DNA of 64,000 nt from Thioalkalivibrio sp. ALJ24 (lineage in GTDB: Bacteria > Pseudomonadota > Gammaproteobacteria > Ectothiorhodospirales > Ectothiorhodospiraceae), in NCBI RefSeq assembly GCF_000377785.1, contig NZ_KB898727.1, positions 186,001 through 250,000 on the forward strand, read 5' to 3'. Shown piece by piece: positions 51,327-60,256 of this stretch. The position numbers were made by a program, and so were the translations under genes. The first letter of the stretch is position 1. Every line of letters begins with the position of its first letter. A model generated the notes under the pieces. That model searched no databases, was not told the DNA's origin, and saw only the letters and a program-made list of their open reading frames with translations.

Positions 51327-52409
51327 CTATCCGGCGTCGGGATGCACCGGCGCCGGCGGCTCGGCCGCCGGACGGGCGAACAGATAACCCTGACAGTAGT
51401 CCACGCGGTCGCGCAGCCAGCGCCATTCGCCGGCGGTCTCCACGCCCTCGGCCACGATGCGGATGTCCAGTTCGCGAGCCAGTTCGATGATCTTGCCGAG
51501 GATCTTCTGCTGGTATTCGTCGCCGTCGATGCCGCTGACCAGCTCGCGATCGATCTTCACGAAGTCGGGACGCAGCTGCGACAGCAGATTGAGCGAGGCA
51601 TACCCCGCTCCCAGGTCGTCCAGCGCCACGTTGAAACCGGCATTGCGGTAGCGATCGATGATGCGGCGCAGATGTTCGGTGTCGGTTATCTGATCGCTCT
51701 CGATCACCTCGAACACGAACCCGGCCGGCCGCGTCACCTGCGGGTCGATCCCGTGGATCTCGCGCACCGTGGTCTCCAGGCAGAATGCCGGATCATAGAT
51801 CGCCGTGGGATTGAAGTTGATGAACAGGTGGTCGTGGATCCCGCGCTCGGTCGCGCGGCGAATGGCGTTGATGCGCGCTGCGCGATCCAGATGGAACATC
51901 ATCTCCGCCGCGCGGGCCTGGTCGAACAGGATGTTCGGCGGGATGAATTCGCCCGCCGGCGAGCTGGCCCGCACCAGCGCCTCCCAGGCGAACACCTCGT
52001 CCGGCCGCGCGGCATGCACGATCGGCTGGAAATGGAAATCGAGGGTGTCGGCGGCGAGGATGGCGGCCAGATCACGGGCCTTGTGCCGCGCGATCAGCGT
52101 GGACAGCAGATGGGTGTCCTGCAGGTGTTCCACCCCGAACGCCTGCCCCTCGGGGACGAAGGTCGCGCGGCAGCCACTTTGTTCCGAGTGACTGAGCACC
52201 TCGGCCAGGCGCGAAAGGGTAGTCCCCAGGTCGTGCTCGCCGTCGACGCTCAGCGCGAGGATACCGGAGACCGGCTCGCTGCAGGCGAAGTCCTCCTCGA
52301 GCAGCCGCCGCCGCAGGGTCGCCCGCGTGTGGGCGAGTACGGGTGCCAGGTAGAGGGTTCCCGTGCCATCGGGAAGGACGTTGATGCGTTCACAGTCCGG
52401 ACAGCTCAA
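51327..52409 (-). CDS. EAL-domain c-di-GMP phosphodiesterase
   Basis: A 360-residue protein. Residues about 115-350 are an EAL domain: FHFQPIV, E143-A-L (AWEALVR), FINFNP, FEVIESD, ALDDLGAGYASL, VKIDRELV and AEGVETAGEW. All metal and catalytic residues I can check are kept, so it should hydrolyse c-di-GMP. The 110-residue N-terminal part has a CPDC start and a mixed alpha/beta region that I do not recognise; it may sense a ligand. There is no membrane segment. It is divergent from msrB by 74 bp. Confidence 0.9.
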   Translation of the reverse strand: MSCPDCERINVLPDGTGTLYLAPVLAHTRATLRRRLLEEDFACSEPVSGILALSVDGEHDLGTTLSRLAEVLSHSEQSGCRATFVPEGQAFGVEHLQDTHLLSTLIARHKARDLAAILAADTLDFHFQPIVHAARPDEVFAWEALVRASSPAGEFIPPNILFDQARAAEMMFHLDRAARINAIRRATERGIHDHLFINFNPTAIYDPAFCLETTVREIHGIDPQVTRPAGFVFEVIESDQITDTEHLRRIIDRYRNAGFNVALDDLGAGYASLNLLSQLRPDFVKIDRELVSGIDGDEYQQKILGKIIELARELDIRIVAEGVETAGEWRWLRDRVDYCQGYLFARPAAEPPAPVHPDAG

Positions 52410-52483
52410 AATGGTTACCTCGACCGCCGCGTTGTTGATTCCGATCCGGCTGGAAAGATAGCACTAATCGGGAGAATGCCGAC

Positions 52484-52900
52484 ATGACCGAACGCCCTCA
52501 GCCGCAACCGGATGAAGAAGAACTGCGCCAGCGCCTGACCCCGGAGCAGTATCGCATTGCCCGCCAGGCGGGTACGGAGCCCCCGTTCTCCGGCGCCTGG
52601 CACGCACACAAGGCCGACGGACGCTACGGCTGTGCGGTCTGTGGCGCGGATCTGTTCGACAGTACCACCAAGTTCGACTCCGGCACCGGCTGGCCCAGCT
52701 ACACCGCACCCGTGACCGCCACCGCGGTCACCGAACACCGCGACGACTCTCTCGGAATGACGCGCACCGAGGTCCGTTGCGCGCGTTGCGATTCCCACCT
52801 GGGGCACGTCTTTCCGGACGGGCCGGCGCCCACCGGGCTGCGCTACTGCATCAACTCGGCGGTCCTGACGTTCCGGCCGCGCGAGGAAACCGCTCCGTAG
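52484..52900 (+). CDS. msrB: Peptide-methionine (R)-S-oxide reductase MsrB
   Basis: A 138-residue zinc protein reducing methionine R-sulfoxide. Zinc ligands are Cys50, Cys53, Cys99 and Cys102 (CAVC and CARC). The catalytic residue is Cys122 in [19 protein letters not shown] at 64-73 and [10 protein letters not shown] are family hallmarks. It complements MsrA at 13927, which repairs the S epimer. It precedes the rhodanese gene by 62 bp. Confidence 0.97.
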   Translation: MTERPQPQPDEEELRQRLTPEQYRIARQAGTEPPFSGAWHAHKADGRYGCAVCGADLFDSTTKFDSGTGWPSYTAPVTATAVTEHRDDSLGMTRTEVRCARCDSHLGHVFPDGPAPTGLRYCINSAVLTFRPREETAP

Positions 52901-52962
52901 TAGAAACGCCGGGCGCAAGCGTCTAGAGTGAAAGCCAGATCATTGCCATGGAGCAGTTCGCC

Positions 52963-53832
52963 ATGTTTTTCAAGCCCGCCCGTCTCCCCCTTGCTCTCGT
53001 CTCCGCCGGCCTTCTGGCTTTCTCCGCCCATGCCGCCGCCAGTGCCGGCGAAGCGGTAGAGATCGACGAGTCCGAACTGGACCCGGATGCCGAAGGCTAT
53101 GAACCGCCGGGACGCTCGATCTACTTCTACGTCGATACCTACGACCTGGAAGAGCTCGCGGATAAGTACGCCCGCGACGAGGTGCACGTGATCGACGTAC
53201 GCACCCGCTACGAATACGACACCCTGCGGATCGACGGGGCCCACCACGTCAGCCTCGACGACGAGGACTTCGTCGACAAGGTGCTCGAGATCCATCAGGA
53301 GGACCCCGACAAGCCGGTAGCCTTCTACTGCCGGGGTCACACCTGCTTCATGGGCTACCAGGCCGTGGAGCGCATGAAGGCGGCCGGATTCGACGATGCC
53401 CGGACCATGGACTACGGCGTGTTTGACTGGGCCGAGAACTACCCGGAGGACACCGCCCTGTTCGGCGAAGCGCCCATCGAGCAGGCCGACCTGATCGACT
53501 TCAACGAATTCCGTGATCGGCTGCTGCCCCCGATGGAGTTCTCCGAACGCGCACAGCAGGACAACGCCCGCGTGCTGGATATCCGGCGCCCGTTCGAACA
53601 GGACCAGGTCGGCCTGTTCCTCAATTCTGAAACCAATATCCCGGCCTCGGAAAGCGATGCGCTGTCGGAATACCTCGAACAGGTGCGCGACTCCGACGCC
53701 CCGCTGCTGGTCTATGACATCACCGGTCACGAGATCAAGGCGTTCCAGTACACCCTCGAGGAATACGGCATCGACAACTACTACTTCATGGAAGGCGGCT
53801 TCAAGGGCTTCCAGGAAGAGGTGCTGCAATAG
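52963..53832 (+). CDS. Exported tandem rhodanese-like protein
   Basis: A 289-residue exported protein with a signal peptide ending near SAHAAASAGEA. It carries two rhodanese domains. The first (about 62-160) has the active loop CRGHTC (Cys123 and Cys128). The second (about 175-285) has YDITGHEI where the catalytic cysteine should be, so it looks inactive. The ATG at 52963 is favoured because it directly begins a normal signal peptide and has GGAG nine bases upstream; an in-frame ATG at 52948 is also possible. Periplasmic sulfane transfer is a likely role. Confidence 0.87.
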   Translation: MFFKPARLPLALVSAGLLAFSAHAAASAGEAVEIDESELDPDAEGYEPPGRSIYFYVDTYDLEELADKYARDEVHVIDVRTRYEYDTLRIDGAHHVSLDDEDFVDKVLEIHQEDPDKPVAFYCRGHTCFMGYQAVERMKAAGFDDARTMDYGVFDWAENYPEDTALFGEAPIEQADLIDFNEFRDRLLPPMEFSERAQQDNARVLDIRRPFEQDQVGLFLNSETNIPASESDALSEYLEQVRDSDAPLLVYDITGHEIKAFQYTLEEYGIDNYYFMEGGFKGFQEEVLQ

Positions 53833-53840
53833 ACACCGCT

Positions 53841-53868
53841 TCCCGGGGCGCACCGGATCGCCCCGGGA
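53841..53868. terminator. Hairpin between convergent rhodanese and RND genes
   Basis: TCCCGGGGCG (53841-53850) and CGCCCCGGGA (53859-53868) form a perfect 10-bp stem with an 8-nt loop, 8 bp after the rhodanese stop. No T-tract is present on either strand. It lies between two converging genes, so it may act as a bidirectional 3' structure. Confidence 0.5.
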
Positions 53869-53967
53869 TCCCGCTGCGCCAGGCAGGCAACGGCTCCTGC
53901 GGAAGGGGGCATCGTCTCGCCAATGAAACCGACATCAAGCGGTCGGCCGGCGTCTGTTCCGGACCTG

Positions 53968-56900
53968 TTACCGACGGGTCTCGCCATCCACATCCCTGAC
54001 CTCCTCATCCAGTGACTCCAGCCGCCGCGTAGTGGCCAGCGGGGAGGTCGTGCCGCGGGCGATCAGGTAGTAGGTGGCCGGGATCACGAACAGCGTGAAC
54101 ACGGTGGCGAACAGCACGCCCGAAAACACCGCCACCCCGATCACGAAGCGCGTCTCCTCGCCCGGGCCGGAGGCCAGGATCAGCGGGATGGAGCCGGCCA
54201 CGGTGGTCAGCGCGGTCATCAGCACCGGACGCAGGCGCATGCGCCCCGCCTCGATCACGGCATCGCGGAACTCGCGGCCACGGTCGCGCAGCTGATTGGC
54301 GAACTCCACGATCAGGATGCCGTTCTTCGCCGCCAGTCCGATCAGCATCACGATCCCGATCTGGCTGTAGATGTTCAGCGTCTGCCCGGTGAGTGTGAGC
54401 CCGAGCAACGCACCCACCACCGCCAGCGGCACCGTCAGCATGATCACCAGCGGATGCACGAAGCTCTCGAACTGCGCCGCCAGCACCAGGAACACCACCA
54501 GCAGCGCCAGCGCGAACACGAACAGGATCGCCTCCGCCCCCTCACGCAGGTCCAGCGACTCGCCCTTGTAGTCGATCTGCGCCTCGTCCGGCAGCACGTC
54601 GCGGGCCGCCGCGTCCAGCGTATCCAGCGCCTGTCCGAGCGTGAGGTCACCGCCCACCCCGGCCTGCACGGTCACCGCGCGCGCACGGTTATAGCGCGAC
54701 AGCGACGCGGGGCCGGCCTGTTCCTCGTACTGCACCACGCTGGACAGGGGCACCAGCTCGCCGGAGTCGGCGCGCAGATGGATATTGTCGATGGCCTCGG
54801 TATTGCGGCGCTGATCGGTGAGCCCCTCCAGCACCACATCGTATTCCTCGCCGCGATCCTGCCAGCGGGTCACGGCCCGGCCACCCAGCAGGATATCCAG
54901 GGTGCGTCCGATGTCGCGCATGGAGATCCCCAGATCCCCGGCACGTTCGCGGTCCACCGTCACGTTCAGCTGTGGCTGGGTGGGTTCGTAGTCGAGCCGC
55001 GGGTTACGCAGCCCGTCCAGGTCGCGCACCTCGTCCAGCACCGCGTTGCCCCATTCCTCCAGGGTCTCGAAATCCGGCCCGGAGATCACGAACTGCACCG
55101 GTGGCCCCGGCGCCCCGGTGCTGAGTCCCTGGCGCATGACCGCACGGGCCTCGATACCGGGCATCTCGCCCAGCGAGCCCTCGATCCAGTCCATCACCTC
55201 GCGCCCGGAGGGCTCGCGGTCATCCCAGTGTTCAAGGATCGCGATCACGAATCCGTCGTTGACCGTCTCCACCCCGCCGAAGCCGCGCGGGGTGCGCACC
55301 AGGGCGCGCCGTATCGGTCCGCCCTCCTCGCTCATCAGCGGCTGCAGACGGTCTTCGACCTCGGCCATCTGGCGGCTCATGTAGTCGAAGCTGGCGCCCT
55401 CCGGTCCCTCCACCATCACGAAGAACGCGCCGCGATCCTCCTCGGGCGCGAACTCCTCGGGCAGGGAATCGAACAGGTACCACGCCGCGATGAGCATCCC
55501 GCCCAGCAGCGGCACCACCAGCCAGGACACGCGCAGACCACCGGAAAGCAGCTTGCCGTAACCGTTCTCGATGGCGCCGAACGCCCGTCCCACCAGTCGC
55601 GCCGCACCGGTCTCGTCGTCGCCCTTCTTCATCAGGCGCCCGGCGAGCACGGGCGCCAGGGTCAGGGCCACGATGCTGGAAAACACCACGGCGATCGCCA
55701 TGGCGATGGCGAACTCGGCGAACAGCCGCCCCACCATGCCGTCGAGGAAGGCCAGCGGCACGAACACTGCCACCAGCACCGAGGTGGTGGCGACGATCGC
55801 GAAGCCGACCTGGCGTGCCCCGCGCCAGGCCGCCAGCAGGCCCGGCTCGCCGCGTTCGATCCGCCGATGGACGTTCTCCAGCATCACGATGGCGTCGTCC
55901 ACCACCAGCCCGACCGCCAGCACCAGCGCCAGCAGGGTCAGCAGGTTCACCGAGAAACCGAACAGGTTGATGCCGATGAAGGCCGCCGTCAGGGCCACCG
56001 GCACGGTCACCGCCGGGATCAGCGTGGCGCGCCAGCTGCCCAGGAACACGTAGATCACCAGGACCACGGCCATGGTCGCCACGCCCAGGGTGATATATAC
56101 CTCCTCCAGCGCCCCCTCGATGAACACCGATTCGTCGTAGGTCGGGGTGAGCGAGGCCCCCTCCGGCAGATCGGCCTCCAGGTCGGCGACCAGCTGCTTG
56201 ACGCCGTTGGCCACCTCGAGGACGTTGGCGTTGGACTGGCGGATGATGCCGAGCCCGATCATGTCCTCGCGGTTGCCGCGGAACTCGGTGCGCTCGGTGT
56301 CCGCGCCGACGTTCACCGATGCCACATCCCCAAGCTGCACCAGCTGCCCGTCATCGCCGCGCCGCAGCACCAGGTTCTCGAAATCGCCGGGGGTGCGGTA
56401 ACTGCGGTCGACGCGCACGCGGAATTCGCGATCGTCGGAATCCAGACGCCCTGCCGGGAGCTCCACGTTCTCGCGTTCCAGGGCCTCCTGGATCTCCAGC
56501 ACCGTCACGTCGCGCGCGGCCAGGGCCTCGCGGTCGATCCAGATGCGCATCGCATAGCTGCGCGCGCCCCCCATGCGCACCATGGCCACGCCATCCACCA
56601 CCGACAGGCGGTCGACCAGGTTGCGGTCGGCATAGTCGGCCAGCTCCAGCCCGCTCATCTCGGTGCTGGAGAGGTTGAGCCACAGGATCGGGGAGGAATC
56701 GGAGTCGGCCTTGGTCACCTCCGGGGCCTCGGCATCGTCCGGCAGGTCACCGAGTACCCGGCTGACCGCCTCGCGCACGTCGTTGGCGGCCACGTCCAGA
56801 TCGCGGTCCAGGCCGAACTCCACCGTGATCCGCGAGCGCCCGTCGTCACTGGAGGACTCCATGTAGCGGATCCCCTCGACCCCGGCGATGCGGTCCTCCA

Positions 56901-57099
56901 GCCGCTGCGTGACCTCGCGCTCGATGATCTGCGCACTGCCGCCCGGGTAGGCGGTGTCCACCGTGACCACCGGCGGGTCCACGTCCGGGTATTCGCGCAG
57001 CGGCAGCTGCTCCCAGGCGATCAGGCCGAACGTCACCAGCAGCAGGTTGAAGACAATCGCCAGCACCGGCCGGCGATTGGCCACATCCGAGACGATCAT
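53968..57099 (-). CDS. RND efflux inner-membrane pump subunit
   Basis: A 1043-residue RND permease of the AcrB/MexF class, exporting hydrophobic compounds by proton antiport. It has twelve expected membrane segments and large periplasmic loops between TM1-TM2 and TM7-TM8. The proton-relay region VGLVVDDAIVMLENVHR (TM4) keeps both aspartates. RPVLAIVFNLLLVTFGLIAWEQLPLREYPDVDPPVV is the usual start. Its adaptor lies upstream with a 4-bp overlap. No outer-membrane factor is encoded nearby, so a TolC encoded elsewhere is presumably used. Substrates cannot be predicted. Confidence 0.95.
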   Translation of the reverse strand: MIVSDVANRRPVLAIVFNLLLVTFGLIAWEQLPLREYPDVDPPVVTVDTAYPGGSAQIIEREVTQRLEDRIAGVEGIRYMESSSDDGRSRITVEFGLDRDLDVAANDVREAVSRVLGDLPDDAEAPEVTKADSDSSPILWLNLSSTEMSGLELADYADRNLVDRLSVVDGVAMVRMGGARSYAMRIWIDREALAARDVTVLEIQEALERENVELPAGRLDSDDREFRVRVDRSYRTPGDFENLVLRRGDDGQLVQLGDVASVNVGADTERTEFRGNREDMIGLGIIRQSNANVLEVANGVKQLVADLEADLPEGASLTPTYDESVFIEGALEEVYITLGVATMAVVLVIYVFLGSWRATLIPAVTVPVALTAAFIGINLFGFSVNLLTLLALVLAVGLVVDDAIVMLENVHRRIERGEPGLLAAWRGARQVGFAIVATTSVLVAVFVPLAFLDGMVGRLFAEFAIAMAIAVVFSSIVALTLAPVLAGRLMKKGDDETGAARLVGRAFGAIENGYGKLLSGGLRVSWLVVPLLGGMLIAAWYLFDSLPEEFAPEEDRGAFFVMVEGPEGASFDYMSRQMAEVEDRLQPLMSEEGGPIRRALVRTPRGFGGVETVNDGFVIAILEHWDDREPSGREVMDWIEGSLGEMPGIEARAVMRQGLSTGAPGPPVQFVISGPDFETLEEWGNAVLDEVRDLDGLRNPRLDYEPTQPQLNVTVDRERAGDLGISMRDIGRTLDILLGGRAVTRWQDRGEEYDVVLEGLTDQRRNTEAIDNIHLRADSGELVPLSSVVQYEEQAGPASLSRYNRARAVTVQAGVGGDLTLGQALDTLDAAARDVLPDEAQIDYKGESLDLREGAEAILFVFALALLVVFLVLAAQFESFVHPLVIMLTVPLAVVGALLGLTLTGQTLNIYSQIGIVMLIGLAAKNGILIVEFANQLRDRGREFRDAVIEAGRMRLRPVLMTALTTVAGSIPLILASGPGEETRFVIGVAVFSGVLFATVFTLFVIPATYYLIARGTTSPLATTRRLESLDEEVRDVDGETRR

Positions 57100-58166
57100 C
57101 CGTCCTCTCCGGCGTCGCGCAGGCGCACCTCCGAGCCGTCACGAACGCGCGAGACGCCCTCGGACACCACCGGCTCGCCTTCTTCCAGTCCGTCGGTCAC
57201 CTCGACCCAGCCGTCCGCACGCCGCCCGACCCGGATACGCTCGCGGCTGACCGTATCGTCGTCGTGCAGGCGGAACACGAAGTGTTCGTCCGCGCGCTGG
57301 ATCACCGCACCCTCGGGCACGGCCGGCGCGCGTTCCGGATCCAGCGCCAGGCGGACCGTGGCCAGCATGCCGGGACGCAGGTGGCGGTCGGGGTTGTCGG
57401 CCACCGCGCGCACGCTCAGGGTGCGCGTGGAGACGTCGATACGGTTGCTCAGCGCGGTGACGTCGGCGTCGAATTCGCCCGCGGCACTGCGGCCGGTGAC
57501 CTTCATCCCCAGCTCGATCGCGGTGGCGAAGCGCTCCGGCACCGGGAAATCCAGGCGCACGGTACGGATGTCGTCCAGCTCGACGATGTCGGTATCCGGA
57601 GACACCATGGCGCCCGGGCTGATCTGGCGCAGTCCCAGGGTGCCGGTAAACGGCGCGCGGATGGTGCGATCCTCCACCTGTGCGCTGGCGGCCGCGAGCG
57701 CGGCCCCGGCCTCTTCCAGACGGGAGGACTGCTGATCCACCTCCTGGCCGGTCACGATGCCGTCCTGCACCCGGTCACGCACCCGCTCCAGCTCGCGCCG
57801 GGCCTCGTCGAAGCGTACCTGCGCCTCGTCGCGGCGGGCCTGTTCCTCGTCCGCGCTCAGACGCACGAGGACCTCCCCCTGCTCGACCCGGTCGCCCTCC
57901 TCGAACAGGATCTCCTCGACCCGCTCGGTGACCGTCGGTCGCAGCATCACCGACTCCCGGGCTCGGACCGACCCCAGGGCCTCGATGACGGTCTCGAAGT
58001 CGCGCATCTCCACGTCGGTCACCCGCACCGGGGTGCGGTCATCCCGCTCCCCGGCATCCGGCAGCGTCGCCTGGGGCGCCCCGTCCGGATGATCCTGCAG
58101 CCACCAGAACGCCCCGGCCGCCAGCACCAGTACAAGCACACCGACTGCAATCCCGCCTGCCTTCAC
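57096..58166 (-). CDS. RND efflux periplasmic adaptor subunit
   Basis: A 356-residue membrane-fusion protein. An N-terminal anchor (GGIAVGVLVLVLAAGAFWWLQ) is followed by a beta-strand/lipoyl half (MLRPTVTERVEEILFEEGDRVEQGEVLVRL), a coiled-coil hairpin around 110-160, the second lipoyl half (TIRAPFTGTLGLRQISPGAMVSPDTDIVELDD) and C-terminal beta barrels. It links the RND pump to an outer-membrane channel. No lipobox is seen. It is the first gene of the two-gene operon. Confidence 0.94.
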   Translation of the reverse strand: MKAGGIAVGVLVLVLAAGAFWWLQDHPDGAPQATLPDAGERDDRTPVRVTDVEMRDFETVIEALGSVRARESVMLRPTVTERVEEILFEEGDRVEQGEVLVRLSADEEQARRDEAQVRFDEARRELERVRDRVQDGIVTGQEVDQQSSRLEEAGAALAAASAQVEDRTIRAPFTGTLGLRQISPGAMVSPDTDIVELDDIRTVRLDFPVPERFATAIELGMKVTGRSAAGEFDADVTALSNRIDVSTRTLSVRAVADNPDRHLRPGMLATVRLALDPERAPAVPEGAVIQRADEHFVFRLHDDDTVSRERIRVGRRADGWVEVTDGLEEGEPVVSEGVSRVRDGSEVRLRDAGEDG

Positions 58167-58214
58167 GCGCGTACTCCCGGTTTGTTCAGTTCGGTTCGGT
58201 TGGTCCGTACCCGG

Positions 58215-59234
58215 CTAGCCCTCTTCCCCGGGGTTCCGCAGGGCGTCCGGAAGCGCCCCCAGCGGGCGCCCGTGCGCGGCCTCCAGATCCAGCCGCGGCC
58301 CCTTCGGCACGATGCCCGAGGGATTCAGCATCGGATGCGAACCGTAATAGTGCGCCTTGATGTGGTCCATGCGCACGGTCTCCGCCACGCCCGGACGCTG
58401 ATAGAGCATGCGCAGATAGGCGGACAGGTTCGGGAAGTCCGACAGCCGCTGCCGATTGCACTTGAAGTGGCTGTAATACACCGGGTCGAAGCGCACCAGC
58501 GTGGTAAACAGCCGCCAGTCGGCCTCGGTCAGGCGCTCGCCGACCAGGAAGGGCTCACGCGCCAGGCGTTCCTCCAGCCAGTCCAGGGTCTCGAACAGGC
58601 GGTCGAAGGCGGCATCATAGGCCTGCTGGGTGGTCGCGAAGCCGCAGCGATAGACCCCGTTGTTCACGTTCTCGTAGACCCGGTCGTTGACCGCGTGGAT
58701 CTCCTCGCGCAGGTCTTCCGGGTAGAAATCCAGGGTGTTGCCGGTGATGTGATCGAAGGCGCTGTTGAACATGCGCACCAGATCCAGCGACTCGTTGTTC
58801 GCGATGCGGTCGCGCTCGGTGTCGAACAGCACCGGCACGGTCACGATGCCGGTGTAGTTCGGATCGGTGCGGGTGTAGAGCTCGTGCATGTAACGCGAGC
58901 CATGCACCCGGTCCCCGGTGCAGCCGTCGCAGTCATCGAACGACCAGCCGGCATCGCCCATGTAGTGGTGCACCACCGACAGCCCGATATGCGGCTCCAG
59001 ACCCTTGAGCCGGCGCAGGATCAGCGCGCGATGGGCCCACGGGCAGGCATACGACACGTACAGGTGATAGCGGCCGGATTCGGCCGGGTAGCCGCCCTCG
59101 CCCAGCGGGCCGGGACTGCCATCTGCGGTCACGTAGTTGCGGTACTGCTGGTCCTGACGCACGAACTCGCCGTTCGCGTCGGACTCCTCCTCCAGCCAGC
59201 CATCGCGCAGTTCGCCGTTGATCAGCAGACTCAT
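58215..59234 (-). CDS. Glutathionyl-hydroquinone reductase (Xi-class GST)
   Basis: A 339-residue enzyme matching YqjG/EcmB-type reductases, which remove glutathione from glutathionyl-hydroquinones. The catalytic cysteine is Cys64 in YACPWAHRALILRRLKGL. Characteristic regions are GWSFDD, RADPNYTG-like TRTDPNYTGIVTVPVLFD, NNESLDLVRMFN, GVYRCGFATTQQAYD, and the C-terminal RFDPVYYSHFKCN and NPSGIVPKGP. It would depend on glutathione, whose first synthetic enzyme gshA is at 60824. It follows the GDT1 exporter gene in the same direction. Confidence 0.93.
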   Translation of the reverse strand: MSLLINGELRDGWLEEESDANGEFVRQDQQYRNYVTADGSPGPLGEGGYPAESGRYHLYVSYACPWAHRALILRRLKGLEPHIGLSVVHHYMGDAGWSFDDCDGCTGDRVHGSRYMHELYTRTDPNYTGIVTVPVLFDTERDRIANNESLDLVRMFNSAFDHITGNTLDFYPEDLREEIHAVNDRVYENVNNGVYRCGFATTQQAYDAAFDRLFETLDWLEERLAREPFLVGERLTEADWRLFTTLVRFDPVYYSHFKCNRQRLSDFPNLSAYLRMLYQRPGVAETVRMDHIKAHYYGSHPMLNPSGIVPKGPRLDLEAAHGRPLGALPDALRNPGEEG

Positions 59235-59299
59235 GGGGCATTCTCCGGGGCGTTTTCAGGGCATGATGCCACCCCATAATCCCATCGAAGGAATCGAAT

Positions 59300-59316
59300 G
59301 AAAATCCGGGATTTTC
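59300..59316. other. Palindrome downstream of the GDT1-type gene
   Basis: GAAAATCC-G-GGATTTTC at 59300-59316 is a perfect 8+8 inverted repeat with a single central base. It lies 39 bp after the stop of the minus-strand exporter gene. The A/T arms give a short T-run on either strand, so it may be a weak bidirectional terminator; an operator for the GST gene 66 bp further on is another reading. Confidence 0.45.
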
Positions 59317-59354
59317 GCGGAGAACCATCGAGAAACTCGAACGGATGCCGACAA

Positions 59355-59993
59355 TCAGTCACCGCTGCGGCCTGCCGCCTCCAGCAGCGCCCCGGAGAAG
59401 TCCGGCAGACCCAGCTCCGGCATCCACCCGAGTGCCTCCAGCAGGCTCCACAGGCCGATCAGCAGGAACAGCGCCGCGGCGAACCAGCGCAGCGTGCGCA
59501 CGGGCATGCGCTCGGCAAAGCGCCGCCCCAGCAGCAGCCCGGGTACGGTGATCAGCAGGATCCCCAGGGTCGCGCCCAGCACCACCGGCACCAGGTTGCC
59601 CGAGGCCCCGGCCAGCGCGACCACGGCCAGCTGGGTCTTGTCCGCCATCTCGAACAGGAAGAAGGTGGTCGCGGCGGTGAAGAACAGGCTGCGGGCGCAG
59701 GGATTCTCCGGCACCCCGTCTTCGTCGTCCTCCGGGATCAGCACCCAGACCGCCATGGCCAGGAACGCGATCGCGACCAGCCACAGGTGCCAGTCGGTGT
59801 CGATCACCGAGAACAGCCACACCCCGGCCACGGCCGACAGCAGCTGATTGGCGAACAGCCCGGCGACCATGCCCCAGAACACCGGCCACAGGCGGTGACA
59901 GCGCAGGCCGAACAGCGCGGCGAGGAACATCGACCGGTCGCCGATCTCGGCCACGGCCACGGCAAAGACGGAAAGAAGAAAGAGTTCCATCAC
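59355..59993 (-). CDS. GDT1/TMEM165-family (UPF0016) manganese exporter, MneA-like
   Basis: A 212-residue inner-membrane transporter. It has six or seven hydrophobic segments in two inverted halves, each with the family acidic motif: VAEIGDRSMFLAAL at 14-27 and LFEMADKTQLAVVAL near residue 112. Bacterial relatives such as MneA export Mn2+, and plant/human relatives handle Mn2+, Ca2+ and H+. A yybP-ykoY manganese riboswitch stands upstream, which supports manganese as the substrate. An ATG one codon further on (59990) is also possible. Confidence 0.93.
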   Translation of the reverse strand: MMELFLLSVFAVAVAEIGDRSMFLAALFGLRCHRLWPVFWGMVAGLFANQLLSAVAGVWLFSVIDTDWHLWLVAIAFLAMAVWVLIPEDDEDGVPENPCARSLFFTAATTFFLFEMADKTQLAVVALAGASGNLVPVVLGATLGILLITVPGLLLGRRFAERMPVRTLRWFAAALFLLIGLWSLLEALGWMPELGLPDFSGALLEAAGRSGD

Positions 59994-60057
59994 GGATGAT
60001 CCGGGCCGGGCGGGCGATGACCGGTGGCATCGACCCCCGCCGCCCGGCCACGAGCGC

Positions 60058-60079
60058 GCCCGCCGCCATCACGGCGGGC
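60058..60079. other. Hairpin in the leader between riboswitch and exporter gene
   Basis: GCCCGCCG (60058-60065) and CGGCGGGC (60072-60079) form a perfect 8-bp stem with a 6-nt loop. It lies just 3' of the aptamer on the minus strand, where an expression platform is expected. No U-tract follows, so it might control Rho access or translation rather than form an intrinsic terminator. Confidence 0.5.
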
Positions 60080-60094
60080 CGGAGATCCATGCCA

Positions 60095-60205
60095 CAGGTC
60101 TCGTCGGGCCGGGATGCGGCTGCCAGCGCCATGGTCCGTGCGGACCAAAGATGTTGACGCAGGCCCCCGTCACGCGTGGACGGGGTGACTACTCCCCTGA
60201 GCAGA
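60095..60205 (-). promoter_or_regulatory. yybP-ykoY manganese riboswitch
   Basis: On the minus strand the three conserved blocks of this riboswitch appear in order: GGGGAGTAG (60197-60189), GTCAACATCTTTGG (60158-60145) and GACGAGACC (60105-60097). Family knowledge: the aptamer binds Mn2+ and turns on exporters such as MntP, Alx and GDT1/MneA proteins. It lies about 100 nt upstream of the GDT1-type gene at 59993, the right direction and partner. Block matching is by eye; the P1 stem was not resolved. Confidence 0.85.
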
Positions 60206-60256
60206 TTCAGATTCTATCCACGACCTTGCGCCCTGTCCAGATATCGCGCCGCCGCT

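Noticed and set aside
54454-57735. Very long plus-strand open frame opposite the RND pump
   Set aside because: It is the antisense of a clear RND permease and adaptor. It is rich in His, Gln and Arg, as expected for complement frames of GC-rich genes, and matches no protein family.
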